From NCBI GenBank assembly GCA_001414485.1, contig LLEY01000087.1:62001-126000 (forward strand): 64,000 nt of DNA, written 5' to 3'. Positions 23,117 to 35,000 of this stretch are shown here, one piece after another; within the stretch, counting starts at the first letter, position 1; every line of letters begins with the position of its first letter. The translations under genes were made by a program, and so were the position numbers. The DNA is from Calycina herbarum (taxonomy: Eukaryota; Ascomycota; Leotiomycetes; Helotiales; Pezizellaceae). The notes under the pieces are model-generated. The model did no database searches, was not told where the DNA came from, and worked only from the letters and a program-made list of their open reading frames with translations.

Positions 23117-24993
23117 ATGTCATCTGAACGAGTTAAGCATCTAGAGGTTCTGCCGACATGCGACGCATGTCGGGGTACTATCTTGCCAAATGACACGGTG
23201 TTCGCATGTATGGACCTCAATCCAAAGCCATTTAACACGCTTTTCCGTCGTAAAATTACTAACCTGTCATAGTACTCAGTAATGCAGATTCGACAGATTA
23301 CTATAGCTATACTCTCAACTTCCGCTTTCCTCTGCCAGGAATCCAACCTCCCTCGAGTAGCGGCCAACAATACATCCTCTGTCGCAAACCAGGCTGCTCA
23401 ATGTGTGCGAGATCACCTGAGGCGTTTACTGTACATAATGATTGCTACGCGCTGTTTAAGTGGGCATACACCTTGGGAGATGCGCTGCCACGGCTCTGGA
23501 CAATATCAGCGTGGAAAAATCCGTGGCGCAGAGCACCACCCATAACCTTTTGCACCAGCAAGACCGAAATAAGCCGGGAGGCGCTCTCTAATTTAGCTGA
23601 GAGCTGTGGTCTCCCCGAGTTGAAAAAGCTTCCTATCGAAATACTAGATATGATAAGAGATTTTTCTCTTGACGCCGTATTCTGGAGGTATATATCTGTT
23701 TCGGCGTTGGCCAGACAGATTTCGGCTACTGAAGTGGAAAACTTGGTGGAGGAGCCAATTAATCAAATATTTTCTTAGGAACGGGGGATAAAGCCTCTAC
23801 AAAAAGCCAACAAAACTTCACCGTCGATCTTGAGATTAAGTATCGACTCAAAGGGGATTAGGAGAGTAGAGCGTCTACGTAGATCCTTCAGGCGGGGCTG
23901 AAGGTTGCTTTGCATTTATCATCGAGGATGAAGAAGATTTGCGCAGCGTTATTGCGGAATTTAAGGTATTGCCAGATCCCCTTCTTCAAGGACTTCTATT
24001 GCTTACCTTTCCTTGATAGGATGGCCTTCTCCGCCTTGTACTCCCCGAAGGTCATTATGGTCTTCGGATTTGGGATACGCCTTCTCCTCCAGCCTTGGAA
24101 CTCTGCCGATTCTACCCCGCACCGCCGGCTTCTTCGCAGTATCTCCGTACAGTCGATCTGACGAAAGTAATGGGACTCACATTCTTCTTTTCTAACGGCA
24201 GACTTTATGGTATCCACGCTCATACATCCAACGCGCCATCAGCGCTTTGCGCTTTTCAAAAATTCCCTAAGAGGCTTCAAAGATATGTTCTTTGGATCTT
24301 CTTGCCTCTGGCACGAGAAGAGCGTGTACAAGCTTTTGGCATTCAGAGAATAAGTGCGGCAGTACCGTATTTTAACGTCTTGGTAATTACGTCTGCCTGT
24401 TATAATGGACAATATCTGACGATATTATAGATATGCACCAGTCTCCATAGAAGTTATAGCATTGGGCAGTGGGTGCCAAACCCGGGAGACAATAGCCTCT
24501 TCGATAGGCTGCCTATAACTATAATATACAGCGATCCTCACCCTGGAATGCCTGTGTCAACGATTGGTGTGTACGGCGCTGGGATAAAAAATGGGCACCT
24601 AGCAAAAGAGTTCCCGCGAGAGCCTTCCAGTTGCCCTCTAAGAGAGGATGACGTGTATCATTCGTGCGCATCTCTGAATCACGTCAAATATGTACGCGTC
24701 TTCTGGGATGAAGAACCTTGTCACTGTATAGGAATTCTATTTCAGTACGAAGATGAAAGTCAGCAAGCTGTGGGACAATGTCGACTTGGAGCATCCCGGG
24801 AGAAATCCGTTGCTACTCCTTCAATGTTTTACTATCAAGCAGTAAAATTACAACATGGACCTGGTGTGATAGTTGATTTTGCTGCGGAGGCTTCGGAGTA
24901 TTTAGATCGGGCTGGTTGGGTGACTCGTAAAATGTCAGGTATAGTTACGTTCTGGTTTAGTTGTGATTCGGTAGTCTTAATTGTAGATCTTTG
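23117..24993 (+). pseudogene. Broken F-box-like, Cys-rich conserved fungal protein gene
   Basis: Exon 23,117-23,207 (MSSERVKHLE, zinc-ligand pair CDACRG), intron 23,208-23,272 with an ideal branch site and catag end, then YILCRKPGCSMCARSPEA, DCYALFKWAYTLGDAL and a motif LPIEILDMIRDFS that resembles an F-box. This order (two Cys motifs, then an F-box-like stretch) is one I recall from a large leotiomycete family of about 600 aa. The frame then stops at a TAG (23,776-23,778) where a Trp codon is expected (QIFS-stop-ERGIK), shifts frame near 23,898, passes a likely intron 23,967-24,028, and resumes as WDTPSPPALELCRFYP and VDLTKVMGLTFFF. A further TAG interrupts at about 24,429 before the C-terminal part (HVKYVRVFWDEEPCHCIGIL to VTFWFSCDSVVL). 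At least three lesions: a pseudogene, unless truncated isoforms are used. Confidence 0.75.
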
Positions 24994-25094
24994 AATTCAA
25001 ATAAACTAGAGTCAAAAGATTCGTCCGAAACCCATTGAGATCTAGCTCGTTACTTGGTCCATCCCCTACTTCTTTCCTTTCCCTTTCATGTCTT

Positions 25095-25937
25095 TTACAC
25101 GTCTAAATTACACGTGTAATAGATAGAGCCACTATTCCCGTTACATGCCCAGCATCTCACAAACCCTGTGGAATAGTCAATCGTAGACTCGTACCAGCGT
25201 TCTCTGCCTAGTTCGATATCTTTTCCATTGGACGGAGAGCAACGATAGAAAGTCTGTCTACTTTTCTCGGATGTCGATACGACTTGAACATAGATGCAGC
25301 GGCGAGCACTGAGGGTAGCCTTGGCACTTGTTGTGTTGGAGGGCCCGCCTGGCACGAGGCTTGATGGAGCGATGGAGCTTGGGTCCTGTGACTTCGTACC
25401 AGATCCAGATAGAGGAACATTTCCACTGACGCTGGAAGAGGTAGCGACTCCAGAAGATCCGACCGAAGGCACGAGTGTATATGATTGCTGCGTGTATTCC
25501 ACCCCTGCCATTTGAGTACTCTATGAAGCGGAAGAACGAGCTACGAAAGGAACCTCACGGTCATGCCAATCGTAGGGCAAACTCGCATTGCTTGGACGCG
25601 GCGATGACTGGCTAGGAAGAGTGTTCGCCGGAGGAACATGATTGTCCCTAATATATTTCAGCCCGTCAAGTATAAGACTACCCTCGTCGCTATTCGCTTT
25701 GGTGTATTCGTCCCTGGCTCCAATACCCGTCCCGTGTGCTGGTACAAAGGGGATTGAATAATCTTGATCACGTTCATATACCCATAATCGGGTCTTTCCT
25801 CCAAAGCATGTCATGGCGCATATTCGAGTTCTCTGGAAATAGTGGAGGTAGGCACAGCAAGCTGTGAATGCTTGTCTCTTAACAGTAGCAAGCTCTTCTC
25901 GAGTTGTGGCAGCAGTCTTGGCTTCTATAAACAGCAC
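25095..25937 (-). pseudogene. Nuclease-like (PD-(D/E)XK-type?) protein gene split by one in-frame stop
   Basis: One minus-strand frame runs from 25,937 to 25,095 (281 codons) broken only by a TAG at 25,521-25,523; the next ATG is in the same frame 9 bases later. The N-terminal part begins FIEAK then ATVKRQAFTACCAYL and AMTCFGGKTRLWVYERD, which resembles the E-x-K strand and following helix of restriction-nuclease-like folds seen in fungal proteins that judge whether a ligand is present; this is a weak inference. The second part is Ser/Thr/Gly-rich and ends in a Cys-containing CWACNGNSGSIYYTC. A possible 3' splice site (catag) lies just upstream near 25,950, so earlier exons may be lost or present toward 26,570. 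It could be two genes or a gene with a fresh nonsense mutation. Confidence 0.45.
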
Positions 25938-26231
25938 TCTCTTCTATGTGGAAGAGTTTTGATTGAAGCAGCGGCAGTCTTGTTGACTGAAATGGCTTTG
26001 TGCATATTGTTAATGTCTACAAAACGAGCCGCGTCCGCTGTTTACTTTTGAAGTTTTGAGTCTGATGTGCAAATCTGCTTCATTTCTCTACCGTGGTTCC
26101 TTACCAAATCGTTCTCAATGAAGCATAATCTCAACTTATCCACTATATTAAACCTATAAACGCTAACACCTACCCACGCTCAACGTTAGTTCTCTGGCAA
26201 AGTTTCCTGCCACACCTATACCTTCTAACAT

Positions 26232-26570
26232 TCAACTCTTAGCATGTGCAAGAAGACAGTTTCTGAAAAGATCTTCACGTGTGGCGACACTAAAGACCAA
26301 GATGTCACGTTCACCGCTTGCAGCGATCAAGGCAAGGAAGGTCATACGGTCAAAGTCATTCATTTGGCCTCCAAAAGGGTCAAGGGAAAGTTTGGAGAAT
26401 GCAACTGCACTAATCCCTAAGTTGTCATAACTTGTGAGTTTGTCGTTGCACGATATTTCTTCTAGTACTAATGACCGTAGGAGGGTTGATGGACAAGGGA
26501 AGAGAGAGAGAGATGCTGTGGCTGCGTCGGATTGATCTACCAAACTGGATCGGCTTTGGACCACACTCAT
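26232..26570 (-). CDS. Unknown 112-aa ORF
   Basis: ATG at 26,570, 112 aa, sequence like LGISAVAFSKLSLDPFGGQ and MTFLALIAASGERDILVFS. I do not recognize it. It has normal composition, no stop-rich decay, and points the same way as the broken nuclease-like frame downstream, so it may be an upstream exon of that gene; however, no 5' splice site was found before its stop that would join them. Treat as hypothetical. Confidence 0.35.
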   Translation of the reverse strand: MSVVQSRSSLVDQSDAATASLSLFPCPSTLLRSLVLEEISCNDKLTSYDNLGISAVAFSKLSLDPFGGQMNDFDRMTFLALIAASGERDILVFSVATREDLFRNCLLAHAKS

Positions 26571-26865
26571 TTAGAAATATGCCGCAGTATCGGGACCGCT
26601 TTCTGCTATCGGGGGGACTGTAGAAATCAAAGCTTATCTTGGAAAATCTAGGAGCACGCGCAACTTAAATACACTGAAACTGTACAATGTGGCCTTCGCC
26701 TGCCTCATTACTTAACTCGTGATTTCACGATTCCCATGGAAGGGCGCGGAGTTGAGGCTGGCGGTGCAGGTAATAGTTGAAGAAATGACTTTGGAGTGAC
26801 TATCACTATACTTTTAGGAATACATGCTCCACCGCTTGCCACAACCGCAGTTCTTAGCTCAAATC

Positions 26866-27728
26866 TCACTCGTCATCATCCATCAGCATTTCCGCCTCTA
26901 GAGCACACAGGATCTCCTCCGCGGTACTGTATTTCTTCATCCAACAACCTATGATGACCTTCCCACCAATCAGTCCTCCTAAGTCAGGAAATTTCCTCTG
27001 CCTAAAAAGAAGATCCACTTTTTGGTCATATTTGTCCATTTCCTCTGTTGTCTTGAATGGGCCAGGTGATTTGTAAGGCCAGTGCCCTGTCAGGATAGTA
27101 TAGAGGATACATCTAAGGCTAAATATATCGGTTGCTGGGGTAGACACGTATTCCTGTGTAGGATCAAAGAAGCCGGCGTCGGGAAGATGCCCTCCATCCA
27201 GACCCAATTCTTCACACGTTGACCCGCCAAAGTCGCATAGCCAGATGTCCAGAGACGCTGTCGAAGTGGCAAGAACGAGGAATTTGTCGGGGCGCAGATC
27301 CGAGTGTATCACGCCCAGGCTATGAAGGTACGTGATGGATTCAGCCGTTTGCCGGCACCACTTCTTGCGAAGAGAAAGGGGAATGAAGCTGTTATTCTCG
27401 TCGATATACTGCTGTAGATTGCCGTGGCTTGCCTCAGCAAGGAGTAGCCCTTGCTGCATGCCCATGGTCTCTTGGTATCCCAGATATCTGAAAATAACGA
27501 TTAGCACGCCATTATGGCATACCAGAGATGAACAAACCTTACGATCCTTGGATGGTCTCCGAGCCTATCGAATATTTGGCGCTCAACCAAGAAGTTGTGC
27601 GTAAACTCCTCAGTCAATTCTTGGTAACAAGGACTCTCTTCCCAGACCTGTGTAGGTGATTTCAGGATCACTCCTGGTCGTACTCGAGAGAAGCTAGACG
27701 TCGAGCCATAATACTTTAAAGCAGCCAT
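26866..27728 (-). CDS. Kinase-like protein with altered catalytic loop (possible pseudokinase)
   Basis: Two exons, complement of 27,538-27,728 and 26,866-27,487 (50-nt intron, gtttgt..ttttcag), 270 aa. Kinase landmarks in order: Lys23 (GVILKSP), Glu49 (FLVERQIF, helix C), hinge LLLAEASHGNLQQYI, catalytic loop HSDLRPDKFLV (Asp127 kept; Lys132 where the Mg-binding Asn belongs), DFGG (Asp149), and C-lobe TDIFSLRCILYTILTGHWPY. The N-lobe Gly-rich loop is weak (YYGSTSSFSR). This matches small helotialean Ser/Thr kinase-like proteins. Loss of the Asn suggests reduced or no phosphotransfer. The frame is undamaged, although the transposon graveyard begins only about 50 bp upstream. The acidic C-terminus ends MLMDDDE. 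Confidence 0.8.
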
Positions 27729-27769
27729 TCTAGAAGGAACGGGTACGGGAACCTGAAGATGAAAAGAGT

Positions 27770-28745
27770 AAGGCAGGAAAAGAAGTTGATATATAGCTGA
27801 GTATAGAAGAGAGTTTAAGATGTAGATTGAAATAGGCTAGGCTGTGAAGTCGACATATAATATGACTAATCAATAACAAAAACACACCTTCTATTAATAT
27901 AGCAGCTCGGAATGTATCACGGATAAGATAGTAGTATCTACTATAGAAAGTTTATAGAAACTAGCTACGAGCGCTCTTAGATCTATATATACTCTAGATA
28001 TAATACTAAGCGAGGTTATTTATTAGAGAATAGATAATATATACTATTAAATTATATTAACTTACTTAATCAACGAATTATATAGTATTAAATAATATAG
28101 CTCTTAGATACTAAGAACTTTAATTAAACTTTCTAAGTTAGTAAAAGTAGAAATTAGTCTAATTAAAAGTACTTAACTAATTAAAATAATAATAAGAAGT
28201 AGCTTCTTTTAAAAGATAGTATATTATTTAATAGTTTTTAATATACTAATTCTATAATAGCCTTCTATAAATATACTAAAAGAGATACTTATAGAATAGT
28301 TTTTAATATACTAATTCTATAATAGCCTTCTATAAATATACTAAAAGAGATACTTATAGAATAGTATTTATATTCGAAGAAAACTAAACTAAAGAGAGAA
28401 GAGGAGAGTTAGTACGCTCTGTCTCTATTTATATATACTAAGCGAGACTTCGGTAGAACCTCGGCACGTGATCTAGTCGTATATAACTAGGACTGTTATA
28501 AATTCTAAAGAATATATATTATTAGTCTTACTCTCTTCTTATACTTATCTTAAGTAGCTTTCTCTACTTATTATCTAATATAGTATAATAAAGCTAATTA
28601 TAATATCTCTATAGATTATTTATACTATTATAGCGCTAATCCGTAACTAGGAAGAATACACGTGACGAAGCACGTAACCTCGGTAATTACCTCGGAATAT
28701 ATAGATCTATAATAAGAGCTATAATAAGATCTCAGCTACTTATAA
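27770..28745. other. AT-rich decayed sequence, start of transposon graveyard
   Basis: Strongly AT-rich; no frames. Short islands such as cggcacgtgatc near 28,463 resemble LTR promoter fragments. Contains a tandem duplication (28,231-28,365) listed separately. No intact element recognizable. Confidence 0.55.
28231..28365. repeat. 65-bp tandem duplication
   Basis: The 65-bp segment starting atagtttttaatatacta at 28,231 is repeated immediately at 28,296 with no difference that I could see over its length. In an otherwise decayed region this identity suggests a recent duplication after RIP stopped acting, or a repeat too short for RIP. Confidence 0.85.
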
Positions 28746-29201
28746 TATAACGAAACTTAAATAAACTAAATAAAAGTAACTAAGTCTCGACGGTTAGTAT
28801 ATAGATAAGAAGTATAGATACGCTAGGTTATTTACTTAGGAGTAAACTCGTTACTTATATCAAAGATATTAAATAAGATAATAAGATTAATAACTAAAGT
28901 TAAGTATAAAGCTTCTATCTAATAGTAGACGTACTAGTCTTATATAGAACCTTTGTCTCTTCTAAGTAGATAGGATCGCCTGTTATTCTAGTCGACTAGG
29001 TTACCTAGGTCGCTAGTCGACCTAGGTAATCCCTTATATCACGTGACCTCTAACGTACTTCTAATAGTAAGATCCTAGAATGTCTAAATACCTTTATATT
29101 ATAGACTCTCTTCTATATTATCTTCTATTTCCTAGACGTTATATCTTATTCTATTAAAGCGCTATCTAGACTACTTACTACGTAAAACGTGATTTATAAT
29201 A
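28746..29201 (-). mobile_element. Solo LTR L (E/F Gypsy family)
   Basis: 456 bp beginning tataacgaaact and ending gatttataata; matches the LTRs of elements E, F and H along most of its length. On the minus strand it runs from the TGTTA-type end to the GTTTCGTTATA end. The central module is different from E: a dyad of ctagtcgactagg and cctaggtcg units. No clean 5-bp TSD was found, so it may be rearranged. Confidence 0.75.
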
Positions 29202-29371
29202 ATCTATAATAAAAGATATAACAAGAGCTATAGCGAGACTTTAGCTTCTTATAGCTTATACTTACTATAATAAAATCTATAACAAAGAGCTATAGTAAGA
29301 CTTTAGCTTATACTTACTAAGAGACCTCGACGTAAGAGATTCTCTATATATAAAACCTCTTTCCTCGTACG

Positions 29372-29665
29372 TATAACGAAACTCAAACGAACTAAACAAA
29401 GATAACTAAGTCTCGAAGGTTAGTATATAAGTAAGAAGTATAGATACGCTAGGTTATTTACTTAGGAGTAAACTCGTTACTTATATCAAAGATATTAAAT
29501 AAAATAATAAGATTAATAACTAAAGTTAAGTACGAAGCTTCTATCTAATAGTAGACGTACTAGTCTTATATAGAACCTTCTGTTTATATTAGAGTCCTAC
29601 TTAGTAGAAGTCCTGAAAATAGAGTCCGACTCTATTTCTAGAGCTTCTTAAAACTAGACTCTATT
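29372..29665 (-). mobile_element. Partial LTR M (E/F/H family)
   Basis: Starts with the family end tataacgaaact-like sequence and follows LTR H (44,771) closely, including the module agagtccgactct, until about 29,665 where similarity stops. Truncated LTR; no TSD. Confidence 0.7.
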
Positions 29666-29905
29666 ACCTGACTTAGTAAGGTTTTTCGCGTAACTACGAA
29701 TTAAATAATATACTTTACTACTGTTTTTAGAAACGGTCTAATAATTTCAGTTCCTATATTACTATATTACTCTTAAGATAAAATACTTATACTTTTATTT
29801 ATAGACTAAATATAAAATATCTCTTTTTTTTTTACAAAAGAAAAAGATATCTTAATATAGCTAAAAGTATAAAAAGATAGTAAATCTAATCTCGTAATTA
29901 GTCTA

Positions 29906-30336
29906 ATATAGTTTATTAGCGAGTCGCGTATATTACCGAGTCGTATACTTTTTTTATAAATAAAAAATATTCGTACGTAACTATATACTTTCTTTATTTA
30001 TTAATATAAAATAGTAAAATTAAAAATTTAGTTTTATTATTATATAAATAAATAGGATTTTAATTTTCAAAAGCTTACTAAGCTTATTAGCTAATTCGCT
30101 TAAAATTACTCTTATATTTATATTTTTTTATTTATTTTCTTAATAACTAAGTAATTATAATTAATAAGCTCTTAAAAATTAAAATCCTATTTATTTATAT
30201 AATAATAAAACTAAATTTTTAATTTTACTATTTTATATTAATAAATAAAGAAAGTGTACGGTTACGCACGGACGTTTTTTATATATAAAAAAAGTACGCG
30301 ACTCGGTAATATACGCGACTCGCTAATAAACTACGT
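29906..30336. mobile_element. Fold-back MITE D1 (pogo-like family D)
   Basis: About 430 bp made almost entirely of two inverted arms (about 29,906-30,085 and 30,160-30,336) around a loop of about 75 bp. The outer ends carry the D-family TIR, acgtagtttattagcgag then a cgagtcgcgta motif repeated at 17-bp spacing, with TA flanks. In the left end acgta reads atata, the change expected if RIP hit both strands of a CG. Non-coding; probably mobilized by a family-D transposase such as D2. Confidence 0.82.
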
Positions 30337-30340
30337 TATA

Positions 30341-32048
30341 GTAAAACTATATAAAGTCTCTAGAACTATACTTAGAGATAGAATAGCTAGCTGAACTTCT
30401 TATAATAAAACACGATCTAATTATTATAAATTAACTATATTAGAAGAGAAGGTAATTTCTTAGAATATACTTAAGCTAGATTCTAGAGAGTTTATACCAC
30501 GGCTTACTAGTATAAAAAATATAGCTAATTTTATCCTAGAATTAAAAGAGGTAGAACGCGTTAGTAATCTCTAGGCTTATCGATTTATATAACGACAACT
30601 AGCTCTTAAGACGCGTTTTAATCGCGTTTACGATTTCTAAAGAGCTTTATACGAAGATCCTAAGCTAATTAGTACGTGGTTTTAACTAGTAGAAAACATA
30701 AGAGTAAAATATAGGATTTTAGACTACGACTTCTATAACTTTAATAAGACTAGGTTTATAATAGATATAATCTACGCTATAATAGTTATAACCCGCGTAG
30801 ATCGACGTAGTAGAGATAAGCTAGTTTAGCTAGAGAATAGAGAATAGACTATAGCTATTATCTATATTAATAGTAAAGGCTAGAGTGTTTCTCTATTTTT
30901 AGTAGTTTAAAAGAAGAATTATCTTATAAACTAGTATACTAACGACGGCCCTCTACCTAACTAGGTTATTAAACTAATAAGTAATAGATAGACAAATAAT
31001 AAGACAGGTCTAGAATAGTTAAAACACTTTAATAAATATACTATTACTTATATAAAGAGGCTATATCGAATACTTATTCTTAATAGATATAAGAGTTACG
31101 AATCGGCCGAGTTCTAAGAATACTATAAGATATATAATATTATAACTCTTAGACTACCTCTCTACTCGTTCTATTTAACCTAGCTACTTAATATTAGATA
31201 CTTTAGTATCTTAAAGCAGGTATATAGTTAGCAGATTAAGACGTTTATTAAGACCTATATTAACTATATTATAAAGATAGAGTTCTTTCTAGCTTTTATA
31301 GTAGTATATAAGGAATTAATAATAGCCTAAAACGCTTAGGCTAGATTTCGTAGAGCTGGCTTAGTATCTTTCAACCTATAGGCTATGATTTCAAAGCTTA
31401 ACGTAAAGTTATAGACTCTAATACTCTCTAGACTCTCTACTACTAATACTAACTCTTAGATCTCCTAGACCTCTTCTAATCTAGCTAAAGCTCTTTTATA
31501 AATAACTCTTATTCGAAATCGAATTATCTATTACTAAGAAAGCTTACTAACTTTAATTTTCAAGACGGTTACTATGTTAGCAAAGGGTATAGAGAGAATA
31601 GCCTATAAAATAACTCTTTTATTTACCTTAATTAGTTTTTAGAATTAGAGAAAAACAGAGGTACGTATACTTCGAGTAGTAAACAAAGCTCTAAGTAAGC
31701 GTCGTAGAGCTAAAAAGGCTCGTATATATTAAGGTAGTATACTTATTATAGAGGATATATAAGATATTATATTATAAAAGGACGTAGATAAGCAGGTACG
31801 ACGCGACGTATATACGGCGGAGAGGAGTTATAAGAAGAGGTAATCGTCTAAGTAGTACTATAGAATTTATAGAAAAGCTAGTTATAATATACGAACTTAT
31901 TAAGAAGCTATAGATATATCTAGTTTATTAGATTCCGATTAGTTTTAGTTAATTTAATATATTATAGTTGTTTTATTAATATTTAAAGTTTAATACTAAG
32001 GAAAAGTAAGCGACTCGATAATATAGACGACTTAATAATAAACTACGT
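30341..32048 (+). mobile_element. Pogo-like transposon D2, 5' truncated
   Basis: The right end (about 32,005-32,048) is a D-family TIR with RIP changes, followed by TATA. No left TIR is present: the transposase sequence starts immediately after MITE D1. Either D1 inserted into D2 with deletion, or the two ends recombined. Confidence 0.8.
30345..31940 (+). pseudogene. Decayed pogo-like transposase D2
   Basis: Plus-strand frame related to that of element B over its whole length: DFYNFNKTRFIIDII (first catalytic site, Asp to Asn), LFLVVQKKNYL, ILILNRYKSYESAEF (second site, Asp to Asn), LLNIRYFSILKQ (third site, Asp to Asn) and a C-terminal remnant of the zinc-knuckle-like motif (YRKASYNIRTY, Cys lost). 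Stops replace Gln throughout. All three catalytic Asp residues are gone. Confidence 0.82.
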
Positions 32049-32079
32049 TATATAATATTTCTTATTTTACTAAAAGAAA

Positions 32080-35000
32080 TTTTATTATTATTATTATTCT
32101 TATACTATATAGGCCGTAGGCTAAGCTCTAAGAGTAAGTAGTATATCTTCTATTCTAGTTTATAAAGCTTTTTAGCTCGTTCTTCGTCGCTTCTTAAGCT
32201 TTCTCTTAAACGTACGATAGTCTCTTCTAGGTTCTACTACTGTCTATTCAGAGCTCGTCTCTCTGACTTAGTAATATAAAAGGTAGTAGGTTAAAGTACT
32301 TAACTACTAAAGCGTATATTAGTAGTATAAGAGCTATAGATATACCTACTATCTCTAGCACTTCTTAAGCGCTTTCTTAAAACTACCTAAGCCTAGACCT
32401 TATCTTTTAACACGCCTTAGCTACCTTCTTCTCTTTCTCTCTCTCTCTTATCTCTTTCTTATTCCTCTCTCTACCTTCCTCTAGTAATTCCAGCGTAAGC
32501 CTATACTTCTAGAGTCTTCTTAGCCTAAGTAGCTAAGTAGTAATCTTTAATACTAGCTTTCTATTTACTAGCGCCTCTCTTAGCTTTCTAAGGTCTTTAA
32601 TCTGCTTTCTAAGAGCTCTTATAAGCGCTTCTCTCTCTTATAGAATCTTATAGTAAAATAGTATAAGATACTCTACTATCTCTCTACTATCTACGTATAT
32701 ATACTATAGTATAAGCTAGTCTAGTACCCTTCTTAAGAAGAGGAAGGTGTTAAGCTCTATTACTTCTGTTTATACTTATATAAGTAGCGAGCTCTTTACT
32801 TTAGTAAGCCTCTTATAAACCTTCTATAGCTTCTAATCGTTAAAGTCTACCTTATCTAATACTTCTATATATTACGTAAGGTTCTTCTCTTAAGTTCTCT
32901 TCCTCTAGGCTTCTAAGCGCTTTCTCTATTCTTTAAGCGTAGTACTATACTTGAACCTCTTTCTCTTTATTCTCTACTTTTCTTTCTACTTCTATCTCGC
33001 TCTCTAAGAGTATAGTATTACCTTTCCTATCTTTAACAGCCTTCCTCTCCTTCTTCTTAGCTATACAGCTATATACTTATAAGTGTTTTAGATTAGCCTT
33101 CCTAGTTTAGATACTTAGAACTTTCTTTTAAACACAGCTACTCTTAGGTTAAGATATAAGTCGATTAGTATATAGTCTACCTCTACTTTAAAGCTCTATA
33201 CTAAGGTAGTCTTATATACCTCTATTACTACTTATAAGTACTTTAACTGTTATATAGAGAAGTTTCTTACTATCTCTTTTATACTCTCTCTTTTTAGTAT
33301 TATATAGTACTACGCTAACGCTTCGTATATAATAGCGCTTCTTATTACTACTGTATATATTTACCTTACTTAGTAGTAGTCTATACTCTATATCTTCCTA
33401 GCTAGTCTTATAAACGTAAAGGTTTACGTTATAAGCTTCTTCTATACTCTCTTCTAATATACTTCTAGTTTAGCTTTCTATCGAGCTCTACTTCTAGAAA
33501 CCTTATATACTCGACTAGTATAAGCCTCGCTTCTCTAAACCGAACTATCTCTTTCTATAGTACTCTTATTCTTATAAAGTATATAAGTATTATCTTTTCT
33601 AGGCTAAAAGCTATACCTCGCTTATTTACCTACTTATTATATACTTTCTAAGCTACTTCGAGTATTCTATAGTTTAATTCTATACTTTTTAATATCGTAA
33701 GTAGGTTTATATTATCTATAAAGCTTACTATTACTAGCTCGTTAATCCTTACTAAGTCGTTATATAAAGTTAAAGTAAATAGAATAAAGAGTATTAGAGA
33801 TAGTACTAACTCTTATAATACCTCTTAACCTAGGTCTCTCTCGTTTATAAACCTTCTATCGAAGAATAGTATAGTCTTATATTATAAGAGAAAGCTTTCT
33901 ATCTAGGTTATAACCTACTACGGTATCTCTTTCTCTCTTAGAGTATAAAGCAGCTATATATAGTCTACCTAGTTAAACGCCTCTACTATGTCTAACTAGG
34001 CTAAGAACACGTAGCTCTTATTCTCCTAGGTAGTATATACTCTCTCTATTACTATTCTTATTATAAGTTCTATATTCTAGTACTCTTAGTTGTCTATCTA
34101 TATCTCTAGAAGTATAGCTATCTCTTTTATAAGCTACGTAAGCCTCTATACTATTACCTTCTTAAGAATCTTATCTATCGTCGAGAGTAGTACTATTAGC
34201 TAGTAGGCTTCTATCTTACTCTATTCCTCTATTATCTTACCTAGTTTCTTTAGTACTACTACTTTTATACGATAAAACAGTAATAGAAAGTACTATAAGT
34301 AGAAGCTCGCTTCTATAATTACTATAAGTACCTCTTAAAGCAGCTTATTATACGCTTTTAGAAAGCTGTTTACTAGTATATTAAACCCTAGTACCTTTTA
34401 AGGTACTAATCTTATTACTCTCTTAATATACTTCTTAGTTACTTACTAGCTTACTTAGTATCTTTAAGAGAAACTCTTAAAGCTCTACTTCTTATTAGAA
34501 ATACTTAAGTAGTTAGCTATTAATTCTAAGAAGAACTTCTTTATAAGAATATAAGCCTTATTCTTATAATTCTTACTACTGATTCTACTAGGTAAGGTAA
34601 GTGTTAGTAGCGCTAGCGCTTTAGGTTTTATATATCCTTTTAAACGTACCTACTTCTTAAGTATCTATAACTTTCTATTATCTTTCGATACCTTTATAAG
34701 TGCCTCTCTCTAGCTCTTTGTCTTCGCTCTTTTACTAACTATTTAGAGTTCTTAAAGAGCTTTGTCTAGCTAGCGTCTTAAGCTCCTTATACAAAGCTCT
34801 TTCTACGTTCTCTTATACTCTCTTACTCTAATCGACGCCTCTTTAACCTCTATATTCTACTATAGCTATACTCTCTCTTTATCTAGCTTCTAGAGTAGTA
34901 TTAAGGCTTAGACTATCTACTAGAGTTCTTCTATAAGTCTCTTAATAGCTCTCTTAAGTTCTAGTATATTCTAGATTACTAGCTTTTTAAGACATAGAGC

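Noticed and set aside
23773..23782. Short intron removing the first stop of the F-box-like gene
   Set aside because: The only GT upstream in a fitting phase would make a 35-nt intron, too short for fungi; a mutated Trp codon explains it better.
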